Positions 27,752 through 35,140 of a DNA stretch of 64,000 nucleotides are shown one piece after another; positions within the stretch are counted from its first letter, which is position 1; every line of letters starts with the position of its first letter. Location: NCBI RefSeq assembly GCF_031461075.1, contig NZ_JAVKPK010000009.1:1-64000 (forward strand), written 5' to 3'. A program made the position numbers and the translations under genes. The DNA is from Methanosarcina baikalica. Lineage in GTDB: Archaea > Halobacteriota > Methanosarcinia > Methanosarcinales > Methanosarcinaceae. Under the pieces are notes generated by a model, which was not told the origin of the DNA, made no database searches, and saw only the letters and a list, made by a program, of their open reading frames with translations.

Positions 27752-27761
27752 TATATAAATA
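27752..27761 (+). promoter_or_regulatory. TATA-like box for the Cys-rich small gene
   Basis: TATATAAATA lies about 41 bases before ATG 27793, and a GGTGAT ribosome-binding site lies just before that ATG. This is the expected spacing for an archaeal promoter with a very short leader. Confidence 0.55.
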
Positions 27762-27792
27762 TATACAACCTTCCTAATTTCGGTGATAAATC

Positions 27793-27993
27793 ATGGAACT
27801 ACAGGATATAAACAACTTCGTGCAAACCGCAAATGAAGAACAGCTCAAAGCCTTTGGCTTCCTGGGGCAGTGGATGATGGAAAACGTCCCTAAATATTGC
27901 ACCTGCGCCTCCAAATGCAACCAGAATTGCGAGATTGCAAAGGCACTGGGCGGAGCGCTTCAAACTGCCGGACAGAGACTTCAGGGACAGTAA
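27793..27993 (+). CDS. small Cys-rich protein
   Basis: This 66-residue protein has four clustered cysteines (CTCASKCNQNCEIA, about residues 37-47) within an otherwise helical sequence. The spacing C-x-C-x3-C-x3-C suggests a metal or cluster site, though it is not a standard ferredoxin. A GGTGAT site and a TATA-like box support expression. It is divergent from a winged-helix regulator and lies upstream of a CoA-binding protein gene. No family name is recognised; it may act as a redox-linked partner, which is speculation from context. Confidence 0.7.
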   Translation: MELQDINNFVQTANEEQLKAFGFLGQWMMENVPKYCTCASKCNQNCEIAKALGGALQTAGQRLQGQ

Positions 27994-28134
27994 GCAGAAT
28001 TTTATCATAGTTCTGCTGCCCCTTCATTTTTTATTTTTTACGTTTTCCATTTTCAGGTGTGTTTCATGCGTTTAAGGCCTTTACAACCTACTTTTCACAC
28101 AAGTTTTTCGAAAAAAACCCGTCATATGGACCGA

Positions 28135-28173
28135 AAGATTGCAACTTACTTACGGAAGATTGCAACTTACTTA
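28135..28173 (+). promoter_or_regulatory. two 18-bp direct repeats, 21-bp period
   Basis: AAGATTGCAACTTACTTA occurs at 28135-28152 and again, identical, at 28156-28173. The period equals two helical turns, so bound proteins would lie on the same face of DNA. A TATA-like run at 28184-28196 and the gene at 28226 follow directly, as expected for an activator or repressor site. Confidence 0.65.
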
Positions 28174-28225
28174 TAACTTAAGTGATATATTTTAAATTCA
28201 GAATATGCCAAAAGGTGAATTCAAT

Positions 28226-28663
28226 ATGGAACCGACAACCTTGGATTGGGAAAAATTCTGGGAAGCACAAACTTTTGCAATAGTTACCGACCGCACAAAG
28301 CCAGCTATGAAATGGGCTGCCTCGGAACTGAAAAGCCGTGGCAAAAAAGTCTATCTTGTGGACCTTTCCGAAAAACCTGACTCTGAATCTCTAAAAAATG
28401 TATCCTCTCTCCCCTCAGGCATAGACCGTGCAGTTATCGGAATAACAAAAACCGAACCAGCAGACCTCATCCCTGTCCTGAAGAAAAAAGGCGCAAAAAA
28501 AATCTGGCTCCACTGGACGACAGAAACCGAAAAAGCCGTGGATACCTGCCAGAAAATCGGGATTGAGTGCATGACCGGGCACTGCCCCATGATGTACCTT
28601 GGAAACGGATTAAGTATACATGGTATACACAGGGCGATCGCGAAGATGATGGGGAAGTATTGA
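28226..28663 (+). CDS. CoA-binding (Rossmann-like) domain protein
   Basis: I chose ATG 28226, with AAGGTGA seven bases upstream, rather than ATG 28205. The 145-residue product is a single CoA-binding-2 (YccU-like) domain: FAIVTDRTKPAMKWAASELK at the N-terminal nucleotide-binding loop, a central GAKKIWLHWTTETEKAVDTC, and a terminal GIECMTGHCPMMYL. Such stand-alone domains are small cytoplasmic proteins of uncertain role that may bind CoA or related nucleotides. It follows the Cys-rich small gene but has its own promoter-like region with direct repeats. Confidence 0.8.
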   Translation: MEPTTLDWEKFWEAQTFAIVTDRTKPAMKWAASELKSRGKKVYLVDLSEKPDSESLKNVSSLPSGIDRAVIGITKTEPADLIPVLKKKGAKKIWLHWTTETEKAVDTCQKIGIECMTGHCPMMYLGNGLSIHGIHRAIAKMMGKY

Positions 28664-29118
28664 AGAAAATGATGGATTTGTTTTTGGAACCTTTGCTTGT
28701 TCACGGTTTTAAAACCCGGTCCCTACCTTCGGTCGCGTAGCGAACGGCTTTTCCAGAACGTAAATTCGAAAACCAATATCTGAATACCAGATCATATCAA
28801 CGCCAGTGATAACATGCTCTGAAGTAAATTTCACTTTTCTTCCATATTTAGCCTTGAGAACCTGAATATTTTGTTCAGCCATCTTGAAATATGAATAAGA
28901 AGAACCAAGTTTTCTCTCAAGTATTTAAGGAAGCGTTCAAACAAGGGTAAAGCTTCTTCATACATAATAAAATAAACATACATAATAAAATAAAAAATTA
29001 TGCGCGATGGAAGAGTGCTTACACGAAAAACGCTAGCATTCAGGTAAAAAAGTAAAGTATTTTGAGTGTTCCATTGCCGATAATTTTCTATTTTTCTACG
29101 TTCTCACTTTTCTGAAAT
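28664..29118. other. spacer with a possible broken gene
   Basis: Apart from the small frame at 28709-28882 (-) nothing convincing is present. A duplicated ACATAATAAAATAAA motif lies at about 28968-28996. Upstream of the small frame, the minus strand encodes a TPR-like piece (MYEEALPLFERFL) in a different frame, suggesting a longer gene that has decayed. Confidence 0.35.
28709..28882 (-). pseudogene. short orphan frame, probably the end of a decayed gene
   Basis: ATG 28882 begins a 57-residue frame (MAEQNIQVLKAKYGRKVKFT, later GVDMIWYSDIGFRIYVLEK) that looks protein-like. The same frame continues upstream without a start as KLGSSYSYFK, and a TPR-like segment occurs a little further upstream in another frame. 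This is consistent with a frameshifted relative of the TPR proteins in this region. No domain name is recognised. It could also be an intact small gene. Confidence 0.3.
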
Positions 29119-30486
29119 TTAGCTCCGCCAGCTCCGTTCCATTTTCTCGTACAGGCCAATTAAATTATTTCGTGTGATCTTGAAATAGGGGTGGTCGGGA
29201 CCGTATTCTTTTTCGATTATGTCAAGGGCTTTTTCGTAGAGGTTTATTGCAGTATCGTATTCGCCCATACTTTCATGGAGGCCTGCGAGATTGTTCAGGG
29301 TTGTGCCGACATCAGGATGGGCCGGGCCGAGGGTTGTTTCGTAGATCTTGAGGGCGCGGGTGTAGAAGGGGAGGGCTTTTTTGTGCTGGCCGAGGATTCT
29401 GTGGAGTTCACCAAGGTTGTTCAAGGTCTTGGCAACGTCAGGGCTGTCAGGGCCGAGGATACGCTCTCGGATTTCAAGGGCTCGCGTGTAGAGTTCAAGG
29501 GCTTTTTCGTGGCGGCCTTTCTGGACGTAGACGCCTGCAAGGTTGTTGAGGGTTGTGGCAAAACCCGTGTGTTCGGTTTTTCCGAGTTTTTCCATGATTT
29601 CCAGGGACCGGGTATAGAGGATCATGGCTTTCTCATACCTTGTGGTCTGGAAATAGAGAAGAGCAAGATTGTTCAGGGTCTGCGCTACCTGCGGGTGCTC
29701 CGGACCGTATACCTTTTCCTGAAGCTTTAAAGCCTGCCCGTACCTGTCTTCAGCCTCCTCAAGTTTGCCCATTTCCGAGAGCAGGACACCCAGATTATTC
29801 AGAGTTCCGGCTTTATGTGACATAACCCCGCGATTATCAGGCTCCTGATCCTGAAGCTTATCAAGAAATTCGAGAGCCCTGGTAAAGAGTTCCTCAGCCT
29901 TTTCAGGTTTTTCTATCCCCTTATATAAAAAAGCTATTCTGTTCAGGGTCCTGACAGCCGCAGGATTTTCTGGACTCAGGAGTTTTTCCTGAATTTCAAG
30001 CGCTCGGCTATAGAATGAAAGGGCTTCCTCGTGCCTGTTCATTAAATAGTAGAGAGTGCCCAGTTCACTGAGCGTATCACCGGTCTCAGGTCGTTTTTGG
30101 TCAAGGATAATTTCACGGATCTCAAGCGCTCTGGAAAAAAGCCTGAGGGCCTCGTCATAGTTTCCCATATAGCGGTAAATCCCTGCAAGCCCATTCAGCG
30201 CAGTTGCAGTTCCCGGACTTTCAGGTCCGAGGTTCTTTTCCGCAATATCAAGCAGCTCTTCATACAAAGTTAACAGCATTTTCCAGGACCCGGATCTATA
30301 GAAAGGCTCGGCTTTTACGGTGAACCAGCTTACCAATTCCCCAGGCTCAAGAACTTCTTTTGCATGCATAAAAGCTTCTTTTAAGGCTATCTCATCTTCC
30401 TCGGTGACGAGTTCCGGGTCCAGATCTTTCAGCCGCTGTCCATACCTTTCAAGCATAGCCTTGTGGTTTTCCGCTTTTTCGCCCAC
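29119..30486 (-). CDS. tetratricopeptide-repeat protein (kinesin-light-chain type)
   Basis: This protein of about 455 residues has roughly eight 42-residue TPRs of the NLG/ALEIRE type, such as TALNGLAGIYRYMGNYDEAL, TLNNLALLYFQTTRYEKAM and TLNNLGELHRILGQHKKAL. The first 80 residues are helical. No signal peptide or enzyme domain is present, so it is a cytoplasmic scaffold. GTG 30486 is the first standard start, but it has no ribosome-binding site; a strong AAGGAGGGG lies at 30535-30543, upstream of an open stretch that contains only ATT and ATC as possible starts. The true N-terminus may therefore be 13-15 codons longer. The partner is unknown. Confidence 0.88.
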   Translation of the reverse strand: MGEKAENHKAMLERYGQRLKDLDPELVTEEDEIALKEAFMHAKEVLEPGELVSWFTVKAEPFYRSGSWKMLLTLYEELLDIAEKNLGPESPGTATALNGLAGIYRYMGNYDEALRLFSRALEIREIILDQKRPETGDTLSELGTLYYLMNRHEEALSFYSRALEIQEKLLSPENPAAVRTLNRIAFLYKGIEKPEKAEELFTRALEFLDKLQDQEPDNRGVMSHKAGTLNNLGVLLSEMGKLEEAEDRYGQALKLQEKVYGPEHPQVAQTLNNLALLYFQTTRYEKAMILYTRSLEIMEKLGKTEHTGFATTLNNLAGVYVQKGRHEKALELYTRALEIRERILGPDSPDVAKTLNNLGELHRILGQHKKALPFYTRALKIYETTLGPAHPDVGTTLNNLAGLHESMGEYDTAINLYEKALDIIEKEYGPDHPYFKITRNNLIGLYEKMERSWRS

Positions 30487-31048
30487 TTTTGTTTCTTCTT
30501 TCTCTGAGTTTTTCCTGGAATTGATCGTAATTCACCCCTCCTTAATGAAAAGCAGGATAATGAAGGTTTTTATTTGGAGATATAACTATATCTAACTTTA
30601 AATATTCAGGAGTGCCCCTATATTAAGTATTATAAGTTTGTAGTCATAATCTATGGGTTTGTAGGTTTAGAACTACGTTTTGTTGTTTATAGTTCTGGGC
30701 ATGGGGTCTGTTCGCGTGCTCTCTATGTTACATGAAGAAGCGTAAAACTCATGGGCTTTTAGCTCAGGAGTAGTTCACTGGTAGTTCCGTAATCTGCCCC
30801 TCTGCTCTTTACAAATCCCTATTTAAATCATCGTTTCTTTTTTGATTTCACTCGATCTTCCAGGCAGGAGATCGCAAAAAATATGGGGCTTTATTTGCTT
30901 GCGACCGCTCCTCAAATTCCTGGGGCATTGGGCACTCCTCAACTTGGAGCCAGTCGGCATACCACCGTTTTCAAACTGTATAAATCAACAGTATGGAGCA
31001 AAAACAAATTTGAAACTAAATAAGAAAGAGTGCAGAAGCTAAGATTGA
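30487..31048. other. gene-free spacer
   Basis: About 560 bases with the promoter region of the leftward TPR gene near 30545-30600 (TATA-like sequence on the minus strand). A short open frame on the + strand at about 30840-31023 reads smoothly but is unrecognised and lacks a ribosome-binding site, so it is not called. Confidence 0.35.
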
Positions 31049-31258
31049 TTACTGCCAAGACATCTTATCGAGTATCCTGATTAAGTTGCTTGCCTCATCA
31101 AAAGATAATTCAGGCCAGTTCTTTTCGTATTCCCCACAATATTGACTAATTTTTTTATGCCTCTCCAGATACCGAAGGGACTTTACTACTAAATTTTTTT
31201 GCCTAATAGTCATCGAAGAATCTTTAAACTCCATAAAATACTCCTTAAATGCCTTCAT
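31049..31258 (-). CDS. small helical hypothetical protein
   Basis: This 69-residue frame starts at ATG 31258. The sequence (MTIRQKNLVVKSLRYLERHK, then WPELSFDEASNLIRILDK) is amphipathic and helical; the second half resembles the short helix pair seen at the end of some DNA-recombination and plasmid proteins. There is no clear ribosome-binding site. It lies in an accessory stretch of small, AT-rich genes. I do not recognise a family, and the call rests on protein-like composition. Confidence 0.5.
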   Translation of the reverse strand: MKAFKEYFMEFKDSSMTIRQKNLVVKSLRYLERHKKISQYCGEYEKNWPELSFDEASNLIRILDKMSWQ

Positions 31259-31393
31259 TTTTCAGTATTCTGTAACTGTAATCAATCAAAAAGCCAGAAA
31301 TATTAGATACTTTATACTCTTTTTTATTACCTATATATATAGCTCACACTATATATACATACCTTCTGATGATGTATTGATTAGACCTAAATA

Positions 31394-31738
31394 TCAATAT
31401 AGTCCTGTATCTTTATATTGAAATATCCCTTGCGCTAGAATTAGCTGCACATCAACTTCAATTAAAAATCCGGATAAATAATAAAACGTCTCTATTCTGG
31501 ATCTTTTTCCACTTTTCTTGTGACCTCCTGCAACCTGGCTTGAAATGTATAAGGGTCTTCTATTGAGCCTCAAAAGAGGACGAGATATTTGCTTAATAAA
31601 TTTCAACGGCTTTCCGTTTTCTCTGGCTACCGGAAAAGCTAAAAATAATGTTACTATTATTGTGTATTCAATATCACTAAAAAGTAAAAGGAGTAAGGAA
31701 AACGTCGCCAGTAGAAATACAAGTGTCAGTATGTGCAT
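31394..31738 (-). CDS. possible small membrane protein
   Basis: This 114-residue frame has a hydrophobic N-terminus (MHILTLVFLLATFSLLLLLF, followed by a second hydrophobic stretch) and a basic middle region. If real, it would be a small membrane protein with two N-terminal helices and a cytoplasmic tail. No ribosome-binding site or family match supports it strongly, and the 3' part could belong to a decayed gene. Kept at low confidence because no better frame covers the interval. Confidence 0.3.
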   Translation of the reverse strand: MHILTLVFLLATFSLLLLLFSDIEYTIIVTLFLAFPVARENGKPLKFIKQISRPLLRLNRRPLYISSQVAGGHKKSGKRSRIETFYYLSGFLIEVDVQLILAQGIFQYKDTGLY

Positions 31739-32029
31739 TACTATTTTTGTGCATATGTTTCACAATTTTATTTTGTGGATGTAAGTTTTTTATCTGGAAG
31801 TGTTCAAAATATGGAAAAGGGTAAAGAAGGATTCTCATAATCATTTCTTTAAAAAAATAGAACGGAGAAATAAACAGAGCTTACAGAGTGGGTGACTTAT
31901 AAGAAAAGAGCTATGCTGGGTTTGAAATTTTTTGCGTCAAACAATTTTTTGCTTAAATACAATTTTTTGTTTGAATACAATTTTTGATATAATTAATTTA
32001 ATATAATTTATGTTATTATTATATTCTGG

Positions 32030-32240
32030 AGTTGTGGAGTAGAGCTGGGGTATCATCAAAATAAAAGAATATCCTGGGGTCGCTGATCCTTCTTCGAACC
32101 AATGTGCTTGGGGGAGCATAATACTTCGAAGAGACTGTATTGGGGGATACAGTAGAGACAGCGCCTCTGGGCTTCTTCTATGTTACTTATGTTAAGGACT
32201 CTGTATTAAGTAATATTCTCTTTTTTCGTCTCTTTTTTCT
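32030..32240 (+). ncRNA. candidate structured RNA with repeated TGGGG loops
   Basis: An AT-rich, TATA-like tract at about 31990-32015 is followed by about 200 bases with no open frame. TGGGG occurs at 32046, 32074, 32109 and 32140. The last two sit as TGGGGG in hairpin loops: GTGCT-TGGGGG-AGCA and CTGTAT-TGGGGG-ATACAG. The first of these is enclosed by TCTTCGAA/TTCGAAGA arms. The segment ends in two oligo-T runs (32221-32239), a typical archaeal transcript end. The strand and limits are inferred from these signals. Confidence 0.4.
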
Positions 32241-32589
32241 TCATATAGAGCTTTACGGATGAGAGTTACTCAGTCGTAGCCCCGAATATTATAAGAAGTA
32301 GAGAATCGAGAGATATATAACCTAAAAAAGCCTCTGGATAAAAGATAATTTTAGATATATATTCGAAAAATATATAACACTTTTAGTTGTCTTTCAGGAT
32401 TATCTGATAAACTTTCAGAGCCTCAGTTCCGTGGGAATACACAACCTCGATTCATCATCCTGAAAGTCGAGCTTTGATCTATTGAATAAGACCTTGACAG
32501 CTCAAATAAGGGCAAGCAGGCAGAGAGAAGCTGGTATAGGAAGATTAATATGCTGTGCAAGGAAGCAGGTATATAAAGAGAAGGCACGC

Positions 32590-32682
32590 ACACTTGCAAA
32601 AGTATCAAAATATCCTCGACACAAAAATATTACAATGACCATGCTTTATGTGAAGATATCGACTGTAGATATACAAAAATAG
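32590..32682 (+). pseudogene. possible integrase C-terminal fragment
   Basis: The frame gives KVSKYPRHKNITMTMLYVKI and then STVDIQK before a stop. This resembles the end of archaeal tyrosine recombinases, where HKN-x-TTM-x-Y contains the active-site Tyr. No upstream catalytic residues are present. It is a short remnant at best. Confidence 0.35.
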
Positions 32683-33010
32683 ATGGATGAAGCAGGCGAT
32701 CCTATACTGGATAAATAACGAGTGTTACATGATATTGTTTTTTATATCGCTTTATATCCTTAAGATGATTGTATTTTATTGGATTGCGAAAAGAATACTT
32801 AGGTGGAGAAAAAAGAGACGAGGGTAAATCGGCTTTTGAAGCTAACACAATGCTAACAGTGAGGCGCAAAGACCCAACGTTGAAACTTGTCAAAAGTAAC
32901 AGATTCCTGCATCCTTGTGACTAGTCTGAGCTTGCGAACTGCGCCTATCAGCAGGCACACCTCTTGTTTTTCCGACTAATTCTATTACATGAGGTATATG
33001 GTTACACCTT

Positions 33011-33217
33011 TTATAACCTGAATTTGACAGATTCTGCTAATTAATACAGTATTCCATCACAAAAAACGCATTGTATCAGCGCAATGTTGTTTGAAAAATG
33101 AAAAATATTGATGCTCATAAAGCAAAAGAAATAACTTTGAATTGTATTACGAAAACAGAATCATGAAGCCTATTTATACATTATCAAATATACGCTTCTG
33201 TCAAATTCAGGTTATAA
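33011..33217. mobile_element. MITE-like element with 21-bp terminal inverted repeats
   Basis: Positions 33011-33031 and 33197-33217 are exact reverse complements, both containing CCTGAATTTGACAG. The 207-bp unit has no coding capacity and a smaller internal inverted pair around GCATTG/CAATGC. TT flanks both ends; a longer target duplication is not visible. It is probably a non-autonomous transposon mobilised by an element elsewhere in the genome. Confidence 0.7.
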
Positions 33218-33422
33218 TTGAGCAAAAATATGATTGTTAAGAAATTAATATCCGATAAAAATAATAGTTAAAGTTTGGGGGTTACTTACTTAATAGTTTA
33301 TTGGTTTTAAACTTTTAATTCAATTTATGTCTTATTATTTATTTCAATTGCTTTGAATGCAAGTTTCGTTTTAGGTTATTGGGTTTGAAGTGAAAAATTC
33401 TTCGAAAAAAGAATACGAAATG

Positions 33423-35054
33423 TTATTCAACAGATCCTTCAAGTTCCTTTAATTTCTGCTCACAGAAGCTAATCAGCCTCGGATATTCAATCTTCGTTCC
33501 TATAGCAAGGGATTCCTTCAAAAACTCGATTGCTTTTCTTGGTTCTCCCAGATGACTGTATGCTGACCCCAGATTTCCAAGATGATTTCCTTCTCCGCGC
33601 CTGTCCCCGATTTCTTTAGAGATTTTCAGCGCCTGTTCATAATATTCAATTGCTTTTCTTGGTTCTCCCAGATCACTGTATGCTAACCCCAGATTTCCAA
33701 GGTCTGCACCTTCTCCGCGCCTGTCCCCAATTTCTTTAGAAATTTTCAGCGCCTGTTCATGATATTCGATTGCTTTTCTTGGTTCTCCCAGATGACTGTA
33801 TGCTAACCCCAGATTTCCAAGGTCTGCACCTTCTCCGCGCCTGTCCCCGATTTCTTTAGAGATTTTCAGCGCCTGTTCATAATATTCAATTGCTTTTCTT
33901 GGTTCTCCCAGATGACTGTATGCTGATCCCAGATTTCCAAGATGATTTCCTTCTCCGCGCCTGTCCCCGATTTCTTTAGAGATTTTCAGCGCCTGTTCAT
34001 AATATTCAATTGCTTTTCTTGGTTCTCCCAGATCACTGTATGCTAACCCCAGATTTCCAAGGTCTGCACCTTCTCCGCGCCTGTCCTCGATTTCTTTCGA
34101 AATTTTCAGTGCCTGTTCATAATATTCAATTGCTTTTTTTATATAGCCAAGTTGTGAATAGATTACGCCAAAGTTTTTGAGGATAAATCCTTCTTCTTTC
34201 TTATTTCCAATTTCGTTAGCAATTTTAAGAGCCTGCCCGGAATACTCAATCGCTTTTTCCAAATCTCCAAGCTGGTAGTATGTTATGCCTAAATTACTGT
34301 ATATTGATCCCTTTAGGTGCTTGTTGTCAATTGTGGATGATATTGATGCAGCAGTTTCAAGATATTTTGCAGCTTCTTGTGAATAGCCCAAAAATAATTT
34401 AACTATTCCGAGATTGTAATTCCAGTACGCAAATTTATAAGGATCTTTTAATTCGCTGTCTTTATATTCTATGATTAGATTTTTGTAATAATCAACAAGT
34501 TCTTCAAGTCCTTTTTTGTCCAGACCATCAAAATCCTCAAATTCAAACACTGGACTGGAAGTTATTTTTCGTATTATATCAAACTCAAAAATCGTGGTTC
34601 TCCATGAGAAGAAATCCTGTGCCTCTTCAAGGATTAAATTGAGCGATGCGCTGTTGATCCAGATAAGAATAGGGTGTTTGATTTCCAGAAACCTTTCCCG
34701 CATCATATTTAGTAGAAGTAAGGCTTCTGATTTTCCGTTAATATTTTTCTTTCTTACTGCTTCGTCGAGCCCAAAAACAAAAAATGCAATTTTTTTATTT
34801 TCATTAAGTTTTGATTTGTATGAATCGGATTTAGTTATTCCCTCTAAAAGCTGAAAAAGATTTGTAGATTCTTCATTCATTTCAATATTGTGAATGTAAA
34901 TTCTACTATGTACCCGCTCAAAAATCTCCTTGAAGATCGCATCACATAAGACGGGCTCGTTACAGCGCACAAATGCAATTGTACAGTCATCGGAGAGATC
35001 AAGAAGTGTAATTATTTCTTCAATTTTCATTAAATGAGAGAGTTCCATTTCCAT
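33423..35054 (-). CDS. TPR protein with degenerate P-loop-like N-domain
   Basis: This 543-residue protein has two halves. Residues 1-180 (DCTIAFVRCNEPVLCDAIFK, IAFFVFGLDEA, then a RERFLEIKHPILIWINSASL segment and FFSWRTTIFEFD) match an N-domain I recall from many cyanobacterial and archaeal TPR proteins; it resembles an ATPase core without a proper Walker A. Residues about 190-530 are 40-residue TPRs, several nearly identical at DNA level. The gene lies 86 bases after a true P-loop ATPase gene on the same strand. Together they look like a split STAND-type sensor. There is no signal peptide or nuclease domain, so any effector activity is not apparent. Confidence 0.85.
   Translation of the reverse strand: MEMELSHLMKIEEIITLLDLSDDCTIAFVRCNEPVLCDAIFKEIFERVHSRIYIHNIEMNEESTNLFQLLEGITKSDSYKSKLNENKKIAFFVFGLDEAVRKKNINGKSEALLLLNMMRERFLEIKHPILIWINSASLNLILEEAQDFFSWRTTIFEFDIIRKITSSPVFEFEDFDGLDKKGLEELVDYYKNLIIEYKDSELKDPYKFAYWNYNLGIVKLFLGYSQEAAKYLETAASISSTIDNKHLKGSIYSNLGITYYQLGDLEKAIEYSGQALKIANEIGNKKEEGFILKNFGVIYSQLGYIKKAIEYYEQALKISKEIEDRRGEGADLGNLGLAYSDLGEPRKAIEYYEQALKISKEIGDRRGEGNHLGNLGSAYSHLGEPRKAIEYYEQALKISKEIGDRRGEGADLGNLGLAYSHLGEPRKAIEYHEQALKISKEIGDRRGEGADLGNLGLAYSDLGEPRKAIEYYEQALKISKEIGDRRGEGNHLGNLGSAYSHLGEPRKAIEFLKESLAIGTKIEYPRLISFCEQKLKELEGSVE
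33511..34130 (-). repeat. 120-bp tandem repeats encoding TPR units
   Basis: Five nearly identical 120-bp units begin at phase points 33601, 33721, 33841, 33961 and 34081. They encode LGEPRKAIEYYEQALKISKE, then IGDRRGEG and either ADLGNLGLAYSD/H or NHLGNLGSAYSH. Two adjacent units recur in the same order, pointing to recent multi-unit duplication. Confidence 0.9.
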
Positions 35055-35140
35055 ATTTTTACCTGTTAAGCTCTACAGATGAAAATAACTTTTAAATCTT
35101 ACTTAATGATAATTTTTCAATACTGCCATTAAATTCATTT

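Larger units (their letters stand above)
31739..33422. other. long AT-rich region without intact genes
   Basis: This 1.7-kb stretch has no convincing protein gene. It contains short AATTTTTTG-type repeats at about 31939-31987, a candidate structured RNA at 32030-32240, a fragment resembling an integrase C-terminus at 32590-32682, and a MITE-like element at 33011-33217. It looks like a graveyard of mobile DNA next to the ATPase-TPR pair. Confidence 0.45.

Noticed and set aside
29191..29730. 179-codon rightward frame across the TPR gene
   Set aside because: The opposite strand encodes clear TPR repeats; this frame is an antisense shadow with repeated FVVEG-like segments.
30842..31042. Rightward frame in the TPR spacer
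   Set aside because: It reads smoothly in part but has no start signal and no recognised similarity; possibly a relic, but not supportable.
31937..32119. Leftward frame with repeated KIVFKQ units
   Set aside because: It arises from short AATTTTTTG repeats and overlaps the candidate RNA; it has no protein-like composition.
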